A stretch of DNA of 32,391 nt, taken from an uncultured Woeseiaceae bacterium. GTDB taxonomy: Bacteria; Pseudomonadota; Gammaproteobacteria; Steroidobacterales; Woeseiaceae. Both the position numbers and the translations under genes were made by a program. The stretch is taken from NCBI GenBank assembly GCA_902510755.1, contig CABXCS010000009.1, positions 1-32,391 on the forward strand, in the 5' to 3' direction. Of the stretch, positions 1 through 9,059 are shown piece after piece (positions within the stretch are counted from its first letter, which is position 1; each line of letters starts with the position of its first letter). Under the pieces are notes generated by a model. That model was not told the origin of the DNA. It did no database searches and saw nothing but the letters and a program-made list of their open reading frames with translations.

Positions 1-5
1 TATTA

Positions 6-765
6 TTATTCAATTTTTTGCCCTATACGAGACCAATCAGGCCATTCAATACCATCCATATGCATCCAAATTCTAGCTGCTTTTCCGACCAAGAATGATT
101 CAGGTATTGCCTCTATAAATCGGCTATCTCGACTATTATCTCTATTATCTCCCATCATAAAATAACTATCTTCAGGCACCACATAATAGCCCTCACCAAT
201 CGTATTCATCTGGTTAGCAATGAGTATTGTGTGCTCACTGTCATCGATAGATTCAATAAATTGTGCTTTCATTTCGTGTAATGGATTAATTGGATCTCTT
301 TCCAAATTAACCAAAGTACCATTTATAGTTAGCCTGTGATCTTGGTAAATAATTTTATCTCCAGGTAAACCGATAACTCGTTTTATATAATTTATACTAG
401 GATCTGATGGGAGCCGAAATACCGCAACATCTCCACGTTCAGGCTCATCTATTGTCCATATTTTTGTTTCAATTACAGGCAGTCTTAAACCATAAGAATA
501 TTTTTTTACAAAGATAAAATCACCGATTAACAATGTTGGTTTCATTGATCCAGAAGGTATTCTAAATGGCTCAAAAATAAATGAACGTATTATAAGAACG
601 AAAAATAATACCGGGAAAAAAGCGTAAGAATATTCCAGGATGGTGCCTTTGATTGTTTTTTTTTGAATTTACTGCAGTAGCTTTTTTCCTCCAAAATAGA
701 ATATCAGCGAGTATAATCAGTCCACCGAGCAATGTTAAAGTAGTTAATATAAGAGCCAAATTCAT
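6..765 (-). CDS. lepB: Signal peptidase I (LepB), frameshifted as read
   Basis: This inner-membrane serine protease removes signal peptides from exported proteins. The 5' part starts at an ATG at 765 with AGGAAA upstream and encodes a first membrane helix (residues 3-24). The frame breaks in a 9-A run (T9 at 656-664 on the plus strand). Removing one A joins it to a second helix, YAFFPVLFFVLIIRSFIF, and to the catalytic domain, giving 252 residues against about 324 in E. coli. In the corrected protein the nucleophile is Ser73 (IPSGSMKPT) and the general base is Lys128 (NYIKRVIGLPGDK). The GDNRDNSRDSR box follows. Its ATG overlaps the corrected lepA stop (TAATG), the usual lepA-lepB pairing. 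Because the enzyme is normally essential, a sequence error or slippage rescue is more likely than true loss. Confidence 0.93.
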
Positions 766-2571
766 TATTTATTTCCTTTCTTTCCATCAACGCTCAAAAT
801 TGTTAAAAATGCTTCCTGAGGAATCTCAACTGAGCCTATTTGCTTCATTCTTTTTTTACCTGCTTTTTTGTTTCTCCAGAAGTTTCCTTTTTCTGCTTAC
901 ATCACCACCATAACATTTTGCAGTGACATTTTTACGCAATGCTTTCACCGTTGTTCGTGATATTATTTTATTGCCTACCGCAGCCTGAATGGCGACATCA
1001 AACATCTGCCTTGGAATAAGCTTTCTCATCTTTTCAGCAATCTCTCTACCACGAAAAATAGAATTATCACGATGGACTATTACTGCCAAAGCGTCTACTT
1101 TTTCACCATTAATGAGAATATCAAGACGAACGAGTGGAGCTGACTGAAACCTCAAAAATTGATAATCATAAGAGGCAAATCCTCGGCTTACAGATTTCAA
1201 ACGATCAAAAAAATCTAACACGACTTCCGCCAAAGGCATTTCATATTCTAGTGAAACCTGCTTACCTAGGTATCTAATTTGTTTTTGCTGCCCTCTTTTT
1301 TCTATACATAATTTTATAACTGAACCGACATGTTCTTGAGGCACTAAAATATTTGCTAAAATTATTGGTTCTCGTAGCTCCATAATTTCATTTTGCGAGG
1401 GTAATTTTGCTGGATTATCAACAAATAAGAGCTCATCTTTATTATTAAGAATTTCAAAAATAACCGTTGGTGCTGTTGTGATAAGGTCCAGATTATATTC
1501 TCTTTCAAGTCGCTCTTGAACTATCTCCAAATGTAACATACCAAGAAAACCACAGCGAAAACCAAATCCAAGTGCAGCAGATGTCTCAGGTTCAAAATGT
1601 AACGCTGCATCATTAAGTCGTAGCTTTTGAAGTGCTTCTCGAAAATTCTCATAATCATCTGCACTTATTGGAAATAAACCTGCAAAAACTCTTGGTTGAA
1701 TTTTTTTAAAATCTGGTAAAGGGGTTTCGGATGCACCTTTGACTAAAGTTAAAGTATCACCAACGGGTGCTCCTTCTATATCCTTTATTCCTGCTATGAC
1801 AAAACCAACCTCACCAGTTTTAAGTATATTTAGGTCATTCATTTTGGGGGTAAAATTACCAACTCGATCTGCTACATAAGAACGGTTTGAGGACATAATC
1901 TGAATTTTACTGCCTTTTCTTAATTCACCATTAACAATTCTAACAAGTGAAACAACACCGACATAATTATCAAACCAAGAATCAATTATTAATGCTTGTA
2001 AGGGACCCTCAGGTTTTCCTTCTGGTGGTGGTATAACATCTATTAATTGCTCTAATAATTGATTTACTCCTGTTCCTGTTTTAGCGCTAACTAATACAGA
2101 ATGTTGGGCATCAATTCCAATAACATCCTCAATTTCATTTTTCACTAGTTCAGGCTCTGCTGCTGATAAATCAATTTTATTTAAAACTGGCAGTACCTCT
2201 AAGTTTTGATCAATTGCAGTAATACAATTAGCCACACTCTGTGCCTCAACTCCCTGAGCAGCATCAACTACCAATAACGCACCTTCACAAGCCGCCAGAG
2301 ATCTGGAAACTTCATAGGAGAAATCTACATGTCCGGGTGTATCAATGATATTGAGCTGGTATGTTTCACCATCTTTGGCCTTATAATTTAATGATACACT
2401 TTGTGCTTTAATAGTAATGCCACGCTCTCTTTCAATATCCATTGAGTCTAGAACTTGATCAGACATCTCACGATCTTGAAGACCACCACATAACTGAATA
2501 AATCTATCCGCAAGCGTAGATTTACCATGATCAATATGAGCAATGATTGAGAAATTTCTTATGTTTTTCAT
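765..2571 (-). CDS. lepA: Elongation factor 4 (LepA), frameshifted near its C-terminus
   Basis: LepA is a ribosome-associated translational GTPase. The N-terminus [19 protein letters not shown] matches the family start. The P-loop AHIDHGKS lies at residues 11-18, followed by the switch region ([10 protein letters not shown]), DTPGHVDF and NKID. EF-G-like domains and the LepA-specific C-terminal domain ([13 protein letters not shown]) follow. As read, the frame ends at a TAA at 856-858 after about 571 residues. Deleting one A from the 6-A run (T6 at 864-869 on the plus strand) restores [19 protein letters not shown] and a stop at 765-767. The result is 601 residues, close to the usual 599. The restored stop then overlaps the lepB ATG as TAATG, which independently supports the corrected frame. 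Confidence 0.95.
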
Positions 2572-2600
2572 ACAGCTATTATTTCAATAAAATATTATGA

Positions 2601-2606
2601 ATTATA
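2601..2606 (-). promoter_or_regulatory. Candidate -10 element upstream of lepA
   Basis: The 59-base gap between the glutaredoxin-like gene and lepA contains, on the minus strand, a perfect TATAAT about 30 bases before the lepA ATG. No convincing -35 hexamer is present at 16-18 bases, and the region is AT-rich, so a chance match is possible. If real, it would give lepA-lepB its own promoter downstream of the sdh genes. Confidence 0.3.
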
Positions 2607-2630
2607 TACACTTTACGTTCACTTTGTGCT

Positions 2631-2879
2631 TTATTCGCTGTCAGATAACTTCAGTATCTTTTTAATTACAGCGCTATTCATATGGTATTGAAATAATGTT
2701 TGGTTTTTGTATTTTACGACTGGTATCCTTGTCTGATATTTCTTCATTAGAGCTTCTGAACTTTCAATATCCTCAACATGAATCTTCGCCTGATTTTTCG
2801 TCAATTCAAGTAATTGCTCAATAAGAATTTCACATAAATGACAACCTTTCTTACTGTATACATAAAAAACCGGTTTCAT
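2631..2879 (-). CDS. Glutaredoxin-like thiol protein (DUF836 type)
   Basis: This is a small thioredoxin-fold protein of 82 residues, predicted to be cytoplasmic. It opens with a beta strand, FYVYSKKG, and a redox-type CHLC motif (Cys13, Cys16). A cis-proline segment, RIPVV, sits near the middle, as in glutaredoxin-family proteins of the DUF836 group. In many gammaproteobacteria a gene of this type lies just before lepA, as here. It starts 10 bases after the sdhE stop, so it probably shares the sdh transcript. The substrate is unknown. It could act as a thiol-disulfide reductase or as a glutathione-linked factor, and the sequence does not decide between these. Confidence 0.8.
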   Translation of the reverse strand: MKPVFYVYSKKGCHLCEILIEQLLELTKNQAKIHVEDIESSEALMKKYQTRIPVVKYKNQTLFQYHMNSAVIKKILKLSDSE

Positions 2880-2889
2880 ATTTTATTCA

Positions 2890-3132
2890 CTATGTATTCT
2901 CACGAGAGGTTAAAATTTTTCTTATAATTAAATTTATTGAGTCGCAATGAGATTTATATGATGTAAGCAAGAGCTGGACCAATTCAGGGTCACTTAATTC
3001 TAGAAGATCTCTAAATGCTTGCTTTTCTTTATTTGTCGATTTTTTAAAGGAGTTATCAAGGTAACTTACTAACAACTCATCTAACTCCCTCATCCCACGA
3101 CGACATTGCCATCGAAGTTTTGCATCTACCAT
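2890..3132 (-). CDS. sdhE: FAD assembly factor SdhE (YgfY)
   Basis: SdhE promotes covalent attachment of FAD to SdhA and is the bacterial counterpart of SDHAF2/Sdh5. The protein has 80 residues, the normal size, and is predicted all-helical. It carries the family signature RRGMRELD at residues 11-18, including the conserved glycine and acidic residues that contact the flavoprotein. The gene begins 18 bases after the sdhB stop, with GAGAT just ahead of its ATG. Its place at the end of sdhCDAB fits an assembly role. Confidence 0.92.
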   Translation of the reverse strand: MVDAKLRWQCRRGMRELDELLVSYLDNSFKKSTNKEKQAFRDLLELSDPELVQLLLTSYKSHCDSINLIIRKILTSRENT

Positions 3133-3150
3133 GATATCTCTTAATAGCCT

Positions 3151-3933
3151 CTAAGTACGTCTCTCAATTAACATTTTCTTAGTATTTGCAATAGCTTCAG
3201 CAGGATTGAGTCCTTTTGGGCATGTGTTTGTACAATTCATAATTGTATGGCAACGATACAAGCGAAACGAATCTTCTAATTCATCTAATCGTTCATCTTG
3301 GGCATCATCACGACTATCCACCAGCCATCTATATGAGGCCAATAAAGCTGCTGGTCCCAAATAGCGATCACTATTCCACCAATAACTAGGACAGCTCGTA
3401 GAACAACATGCGCATAATATACAAGCGGCTGGTTCGTCTATTTTTTCTTGCTCAGCCTTTGATTGAATTCGCTCACTATTTTGAGGGGGTTCTGTTTTAT
3501 TTTGGAGCCACGGCTTTATTGAAGCATATTGAGCATAAAAATTTGTTAAATCTGGAACCAAATCTTTCACAACTGGCATATGAGGCAGTGGATAGATCTT
3601 TGCATCTCCATTGATACTGGAAGCAGTGATAGTACATGCTAATGTATTACCTCCATTGATATTCATTGCGCATGATCCACAAATTCCTTCACGACATGAG
3701 CGACGAAATGTTAGAGTCGGATCTATTTCATTTTTTATTTTAATTAACACATCTAGAATCATCGGCCCACAATCATCCATATCAATATCAAATGTGTCCA
3801 TTCTAGGATTATCAGGTAGATCTGGATCATAACGATAGACTACAAATCGTTTAACATTTTCCGCATTATTATTGACCGGAAAATGCTTTCCTTTTTTTAT
3901 TCTCGAATTTGATGGCAATTTAAACTCAGCCAC
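3151..3933 (-). CDS. sdhB: Succinate dehydrogenase iron-sulfur subunit
   Basis: SdhB carries electrons from FADH2 in SdhA to ubiquinone through three iron-sulfur clusters. All ligands are visible. The [2Fe-2S] site uses Cys80, Cys85, Cys88 and Cys100. The cluster-binding helical domain has [11 protein letters not shown] (171-181), then [14 protein letters not shown] with Cys228, Cys234 and Cys238. At 260 residues, with an N-terminus beginning [15 protein letters not shown] and the phrase DDCGPMILD, it resembles the longer alphaproteobacterial/mitochondrial-type SdhB rather than the 238-residue E. coli form. The start is GTG, supported by AGGGG seven bases upstream. It follows sdhA by 25 bases. 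Confidence 0.96.
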   Translation of the reverse strand: MAEFKLPSNSRIKKGKHFPVNNNAENVKRFVVYRYDPDLPDNPRMDTFDIDMDDCGPMILDVLIKIKNEIDPTLTFRRSCREGICGSCAMNINGGNTLACTITASSINGDAKIYPLPHMPVVKDLVPDLTNFYAQYASIKPWLQNKTEPPQNSERIQSKAEQEKIDEPAACILCACCSTSCPSYWWNSDRYLGPAALLASYRWLVDSRDDAQDERLDELEDSFRLYRCHTIMNCTNTCPKGLNPAEAIANTKKMLIERRT

Positions 3934-3958
3934 AATCTACCCCTATAATTGAATTCAT

Positions 3959-5744
3959 CTAGTAAACTCTCGCTTTTGGTGGTATTGCATCAACCTCGTC
4001 GGTCAAAGTTTCTTGATGCACTGGTCTGTATTCAAAATTAATTTGACCGGGGCCCTCAACCCAACATAATGTATGCGTCATCCATGAACCATCATCTCGT
4101 TCAGGAAAATCTTCTCTAGCATGGGCACCTCGACTCTCTTTTCGATTAGACGCTGACTCAATTGTTGCTGTGGCATTCAGTAAAAGATTCTCAAGCTCCA
4201 TAGTTTCAATTAAATCTGTATTCCACACTAATGATCGATCAGATACAGAGATATCCCGAAAAGACTCATAAGAATCTTTAAGCAGGCTAGCACCCTTAGT
4301 CAAAGTTTCTCCTGTTCGGAAAACAGCTGCATGATTTTGCATTATTTTTTTGCATTTCAAGACGGACTTCAGAAGTTAATCTTGAGCCATTTGCATTTCG
4401 AAGTTTGTCTATTCTTGTAACACTATTCATACCGGCATCTTTAGGAAGTGCTTTTAAACTTGATTTTTTCTCGAGTTTCTTTGCACAATATTTGGCTGCT
4501 GCACGGCCAAATACCACCAAATCTAGTAGGGAATTTGAACCAAGACGATTTGCACCATGAACAGATACACATCCAGCCTCTCCAACCGCCATCAAACCAT
4601 CAACAACAAACTCAGAGTCATCATTCCTTTTTGTGACAACCTCTCCTTTATAGTTAGTAGGTATACCTCCCATATTATAATGCACTGTTGGAAGGACTGG
4701 GATAGGCTCTTTTGTGACATCCACAGCAGCAAAAACTCTCGCAGATTCAGCGATACCTGGTAACCTTTCATCAATTACATCCGGCCCAAGGTGCTCAAGA
4801 TGCAAGTGAATATGATCTTTTTCTAGGCCAACACCTCTGCCCTCTTGAATTTCAATTGTCATCGAGCGACTAACCACATCTCGAGATGCTAAATCCTTAG
4901 CATTAGGTGCGTAACGCTCCATGAATCGCTCTCCTTCAGAGTTAGTTAAATAACCACCTTCTCCTCTGGCACCCTCAGTAATTAGCATTCCCGCGCCATA
5001 TATACCTGTCGGATGAAATTGAACGAATTCCATATCCTGAAGTGGTAAACCTGCTCTCAAAACCATCGCATTACCATCACCTGTACAAGTATGCGCTGAA
5101 GTACATGAGAAATATGACCTTCCGTATCCACCTGTTGCTAAAATGACCTGATGCGCCCTGAATCTATGTAATCTGCCAGTCGCCATTTCAAGTGCCACTA
5201 TTCCGTGACATTGTTGATCTTCCATGATTAGATCAATAGCGAAAAATTCGATATAAAATTCAGCCGAATTCTTTAAAGATTGTTGATATAGGGTATGCAA
5301 CATTGCATGGCCAGTTCGATCAGCAGCAGCGCATGTTCTTTGTGCAATCCCTTCGCCATAATGAGTAGTCATGCCACCAAAAGGCCTTTGATAGATTAAA
5401 CCCTCCTCTGTTCTTGAGAATGGCACTCCATAATGCTCTAACTCTATAACTGCATCCGGCGCTTCTTTGCACATATATTCTATGGCATCCTGATCACCTA
5501 ACCAATCTCCACCTTTTACTGTGTCATACATATGCCAGCGCCAATCATCTTCACCCATGTTACCAAGTGCTGCACTAATACCACCTTGTGCTGCAACAGT
5601 ATGACTTCTGGTCGGAAAAACTTTTGTGATACACGCAGTTTTCAATCCTACCTCAGCAAGACCAAACGTAGCTCTCAAACCTGCTCCTCCGGCCCCTACC
5701 ACGACTACATCATAATCATGATCAATAAATTCATAATCAGCCAT
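3959..5744 (-). CDS. sdhA: Succinate dehydrogenase flavoprotein subunit, frameshifted as read
   Basis: SdhA oxidises succinate to fumarate. The N-terminal FAD-binding Rossmann motif [13 protein letters not shown] is followed by [10 protein letters not shown], in which His48 is the expected covalent FAD attachment site. The substrate-domain motifs [13 protein letters not shown] and [11 protein letters not shown] are intact. After about residue 466 the frame breaks in a 7-A run (T7 at 4345-4351 on the plus strand). Removing one A joins LEMQK to [13 protein letters not shown] and yields 594 residues, the normal length. The start ATG overlaps the sdhD end by eight bases, with TAGGG upstream. A complete C-terminal domain in the other frame argues against old decay. 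Confidence 0.95.
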
Positions 5745-6126
5745 TGAATAACCCTAAAAATATTAACCCTAAAGAACTTACACTAAGCAAGAAGACTACG
5801 AAATGAATAATTTTACTCAGACGTAATGAAGACAGTTGTTGTAAATTATCATGTACATAATCTTCAATTATCACTTCTAATCCAAGATAGGAGTGATATG
5901 TGAGCAACGTCACCAGTAGTGATAACATTAATATGTTAAAAGGTACACTTACCCAATTATATATGGATTCAAAGTGATAACTATCAATTAATGTCATAGA
6001 GATGAGAAACCAACCACCAAAAACAATTAATAAAATCGCGGACATTCTTTGAGACCACCAATGACCAGATGGACCCTTCTGTAGATTCTTAGAAAAAAGT
6101 AACTTCAAAAAGGATGCTAATTTCAT
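5737..6126 (-). CDS. sdhD: Succinate dehydrogenase membrane anchor subunit SdhD
   Basis: SdhD is one of two small membrane subunits that hold haem b and form the quinone site of complex II. I chose the ATG at 6126, which overlaps the sdhC stop as ATGA. The longer reading from 6138 would need a TTG. This gives 129 residues with three predicted membrane helices at about 28-47, 58-82 and 104-126. The haem-ligand region reads [17 protein letters not shown], with His78 as the likely axial ligand and Asp89-Tyr90 matching the E. coli quinone-site pair. Confidence 0.9.
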   Translation of the reverse strand: MKLASFLKLLFSKNLQKGPSGHWWSQRMSAILLIVFGGWFLISMTLIDSYHFESIYNWVSVPFNILMLSLLVTLLTYHSYLGLEVIIEDYVHDNLQQLSSLRLSKIIHFVVFLLSVSSLGLIFLGLFNG

Positions 6127-6497
6127 ATAAGCCACCAAAAAATCACTGTAAGTAGAATACTAGTAATAATGACCAAATGAGCAGATAACTCGACTTTTCT
6201 TTTACTAAACCCTCTGCCAGTATCCCAGTATAAATGCCTAACCCCATTACAAAAATGAAAGAAAAATGAAAAGCTCCATGAATAGAGAGCTAACGATCCT
6301 AAAGGTGATGTCATCAATAAAATAAATAACGCATATGCTTGCTCCCCTAAATAAAGGGTAACTAGCCAAGATGAAAGAAGTATTAAACCAATCGATAAAG
6401 CCACACCCGTAGCGCGATGCATGATTGATAAAATCATAGTAATAGGCCATCTATAGATTGTAAGATGCGGTGATAGTGGACGTAAGTTTCTATTCAT
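6123..6497 (-). CDS. sdhC: Succinate dehydrogenase cytochrome b556 subunit SdhC
   Basis: SdhC is the other membrane anchor of complex II. The 124-residue protein has the family N-terminus RPLSPHLTIYRW, the signature SIMHRATG (Ser24 and Arg28 match the E. coli quinone-site residues), and HFCNGVRHLYWD with His81 as the likely haem ligand. Three membrane helices are apparent. It lies 30 bases downstream of the small DUF1674-type gene and is coupled to sdhD by an ATGA overlap. Confidence 0.94.
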   Translation of the reverse strand: MNRNLRPLSPHLTIYRWPITMILSIMHRATGVALSIGLILLSSWLVTLYLGEQAYALFILLMTSPLGSLALYSWSFSFFFHFCNGVRHLYWDTGRGFSKRKVELSAHLVIITSILLTVIFWWLI

Positions 6498-6527
6498 GAT
6501 TTATTTTTTTCTATTGTGTCAATTTAT

Positions 6528-6689
6528 TTAGAAATCTATACATCGGCCATTTTTTTCCCAATCACCATATCTCGTGGGATCAAGACCACCCCTACCATTA
6601 ATTTCTTTTTCTAAATTATGTGTATTATTCTTATTTTTTACGCTCTTTTTATGACTTGATTTCTTAACTTTAATTTGTGAATTTTTCAT
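6528..6689 (-). CDS. Small succinate dehydrogenase assembly factor, DUF1674/SDHAF4 type
   Basis: This 53-residue ORF is short and easily overlooked. Its N-terminal half is lysine- and asparagine-rich and looks disordered. The C-terminal half reads EINGRGGLDPTRYGDWEKNG and ends in RCIDF. That is the hallmark of the DUF1674 family, whose eukaryotic members (SDHAF4/Sdh8) protect flavinylated SdhA before it joins SdhB. The start at 6689 is the only workable ATG: the ATG six bases upstream runs into a stop after one codon. It is the first gene of the sdh cluster. A weak extended -10 (TGG-CATAAT, 6696-6704) lies only a few bases ahead, so a very short leader is possible. Confidence 0.88.
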   Translation of the reverse strand: MKNSQIKVKKSSHKKSVKNKNNTHNLEKEINGRGGLDPTRYGDWEKNGRCIDF

Positions 6690-6762
6690 AACATAATTAT
6701 GCCAGATTTAGCTTTGTGATGTAGACTATTAATACTCTTAATGTTACAAATGCATACAAGAA

Positions 6763-7545
6763 ATGAATGACAAATTATTTGAAATAATACTCGTTAGTGG
6801 CGAAGATCAGATCGATTTTCTTCAAGGTCAAATAACTCAGGATATAGAGAAAATTAATACCTCGAGTATCTTGAATGGCGCTTTTTGCAATCCAAAAGGA
6901 AGGGTAATCTCAACTTGTCAATTATTTAAGATGCAATCTGCTATTGCAATTATTATCCCTCAATCGATGGCAGAACCCTTAATAAAAAGACTTAATCTCT
7001 ATAAGTTAAGATCAAAAGTATCCATTGAAAAATCTAGTCAAATTTCATCATATTGTATAAAAAATAATGAGTTATTTAATGAAGTAACAACCATCTCTCA
7101 TAAATTACCAAGAACTGATCATTCAGAAGTTATTGGTGATTTTAAGTCAGATAATTTCTTTTTGACAGCGTTGGAATGGCGGGAAGTGAGAGTTAAAAAT
7201 GGAATAATTGATATTGATATTAAAAATTCTGAAAAGTTTACACCGCATATGTTAAATCTAGACTTAACGAATGCCATAAGCTTCAGGAAAGGTTGCTATG
7301 TTGGGCAAGAGATTATCGCGAGAACTCAGCATATAGGAAAAGTAAAAAGGCGTGCCGTATATTATAACTTAACTAACTCATCTCCTCCTGATAACAGTGA
7401 ATTTTCTTTAAATGGAAATCCGGTAACCATAAGCATTATCACTATTGTAAATAACACTATGGTTGCTGTTGTAAATACGTCAATATCGAAAGAGATACTT
7501 AAATTTGAGGGTGGGCATGCTGTCCCAATAAATTTAGATATCTAA
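6763..7545 (+). CDS. ygfZ: tRNA-modifying protein YgfZ (folate-binding, Fe-S maintenance)
   Basis: YgfZ is a folate-dependent protein of the GcvT-like fold. In E. coli it is needed for activity of certain iron-sulfur enzymes, including MiaB. The protein has 260 residues. Its N-terminal part contains FLQGQITQDI and the GAFCNPKGRV segment seen in folate-binding GcvT-like proteins. The diagnostic KGCYVGQE motif with Cys178 is at residues 176-183. It is transcribed away from the sdh operon and converges on lysS with an 8-base gap. In E. coli the gene also neighbours sdhE. No strong ribosome binding site is visible before the ATG. Confidence 0.9.
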   Translation: MNDKLFEIILVSGEDQIDFLQGQITQDIEKINTSSILNGAFCNPKGRVISTCQLFKMQSAIAIIIPQSMAEPLIKRLNLYKLRSKVSIEKSSQISSYCIKNNELFNEVTTISHKLPRTDHSEVIGDFKSDNFFLTALEWREVRVKNGIIDIDIKNSEKFTPHMLNLDLTNAISFRKGCYVGQEIIARTQHIGKVKRRAVYYNLTNSSPPDNSEFSLNGNPVTISIITIVNNTMVAVVNTSISKEILKFEGGHAVPINLDI

Positions 7546-7553
7546 AATATTAA

Positions 7554-9059
7554 TTATTCAAATTTCTCATTACGCATATAAGGAAAAAGTAAAACATCTC
7601 TTATTGAGGCGGCATCTGTAAATAGCATGACCATTCGATCAACTCCAATACCTAAACCTGCTGTTGGTGGGAGCCCATACTCAAGCGCTCTTATGTAATC
7701 ATGATCATAAGACATCGCCTCGTCGTCACCAGCTTTTGCTTTTGATACCTGATCTTGAAAACGTTGTGCTTGATCTTCGGGATCATTTAACTCTGAAAAT
7801 CCATTTGCTAATTCACGTCCAGAAATAAAAAATTCAAATCGATCAGTTACAAATTCATCTTCATTATTTCTCCTTGATAAGGGAGATATTTCAGTAGGAT
7901 AAGCACAGATAAAAGTTGGTGATAGCAATTGTGACTCACAAGTCTTGTCAAAAATTTCTGCTTGAATTTTACCTGGACCAAAATTTGACTCAATTTTGAT
8001 ATTCATATTCGTAGCATAATCTTTTAAATACTGATAATTACGGATATTTTTACTATCAATCTCAGGGTTATATTTACAAATAACTTCTTCCATTGTAAAT
8101 CGATCAAAGGATTTTGAAAAATCAATAGAATTTCCTTGGTAATTTAATTTCAGTGTGCCAGTTATTTCTTGGCAAAGACCTCGAAATAGATCCTCAATCA
8201 ACTTCATAAAATCTTCGTAATCAGCATATGCTTGGTATAGCTCGAGCATGGTAAATTCAGGATTATGCTGCGTAGATACACCTTCATTTCTGAAATTTCG
8301 GTTAATTTCATAAACTCGTTCAAAACCTCCCACTACAAGTCTTTTTAAGAATAACTCTGGCGCGATCCGTAAAAAAAGATCCATATCTAGTGCATTATGG
8401 TGAGTCTCGAATGGCCTTGCTACCGCGCCACCTGGGACGCTATGCATCATTGGTGTTTCAACTTCCATAAAATCTCTAGAATCCAAAAATGATCTCATGA
8501 ATGAAACTATTTTTGTTCGAGATAGAAATACATTTCGACTCTCTTCACTCATTATCAGATCTACATAACGTTGACGATAACGTGTTTCCTGATCTGCTAA
8601 ACCATGAAACTTTTCTGGTAAAGGTCGGAGTGATTTAGTCAATAAATTAGCTTGATCAGCTAACACAGTTAATTCGCCAGTATTTGTTTTGAATAATATT
8701 CCTGAGATATGCAAAATATCACCTACATCCCATTTTTTAAAATCTTGATAGACATTCTCAGGCAGACGATCACGCTCCATTCTGACTTGTATTTGCCCTG
8801 AAACATCTTGTATTTTGATGAAACTGGCCTTTCCCATCACACGCTTTATCATCATGCGACCAGATACGGTAACTTCTATATTTTTACTCTCTAACAATTC
8901 TTTATCATCATCATCATGGCTATCATGGAGATCGTATGCGTAATTATTACGCCTAAAATGATTTGGGTAAGCATTTCCATGCTCTCTCAATGAGTCCAAT
9001 TTTTTCCGTCTTTCCTTAATTAAATCGTTCTCATCACTAATTTTATTATTTATATTCAC
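7554..9059 (-). CDS. lysS: Lysyl-tRNA synthetase (class II)
   Basis: LysS charges tRNA-Lys with lysine in the cytoplasm. At 501 residues it has the normal length. An N-terminal anticodon-binding OB fold (about 60-160) contains [19 protein letters not shown]. The catalytic domain shows class II motif 1 (FMEVETPMM), motif 2 ([18 protein letters not shown]) and motif 3 ([11 protein letters not shown]). The start is a GTG directly after the prfB stop, with no spacer. The prfB-lysS pair is conserved in proteobacteria. An acidic and histidine-rich stretch, [10 protein letters not shown], near residue 50 sits in a variable loop. Confidence 0.97.
   Translation of the reverse strand: MNINNKISDENDLIKERRKKLDSLREHGNAYPNHFRRNNYAYDLHDSHDDDDKELLESKNIEVTVSGRMMIKRVMGKASFIKIQDVSGQIQVRMERDRLPENVYQDFKKWDVGDILHISGILFKTNTGELTVLADQANLLTKSLRPLPEKFHGLADQETRYRQRYVDLIMSEESRNVFLSRTKIVSFMRSFLDSRDFMEVETPMMHSVPGGAVARPFETHHNALDMDLFLRIAPELFLKRLVVGGFERVYEINRNFRNEGVSTQHNPEFTMLELYQAYADYEDFMKLIEDLFRGLCQEITGTLKLNYQGNSIDFSKSFDRFTMEEVICKYNPEIDSKNIRNYQYLKDYATNMNIKIESNFGPGKIQAEIFDKTCESQLLSPTFICAYPTEISPLSRRNNEDEFVTDRFEFFISGRELANGFSELNDPEDQAQRFQDQVSKAKAGDDEAMSYDHDYIRALEYGLPPTAGLGIGVDRMVMLFTDAASIRDVLLFPYMRNEKFE

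Noticed and set aside
653-913. Plus-strand ORF of 86 codons across the lepB/lepA junction
   Set aside because: It is the complement of the lepA end and lepB start, with low-complexity phenylalanine/serine content and no ribosome binding site or family features.
6696-6704. Extended -10 (TGG-CATAAT) just before the DUF1674-type gene
   Set aside because: Transcription from it would begin at or beside the ATG, and no -35 is visible. Leaderless expression is possible but not supported enough to list as a promoter.
8911-8940. TCATCA-type microrepeat in lysS
   Set aside because: It encodes a short Asp/His stretch in a variable N-terminal loop and keeps the frame; it is probably simple codon repetition.
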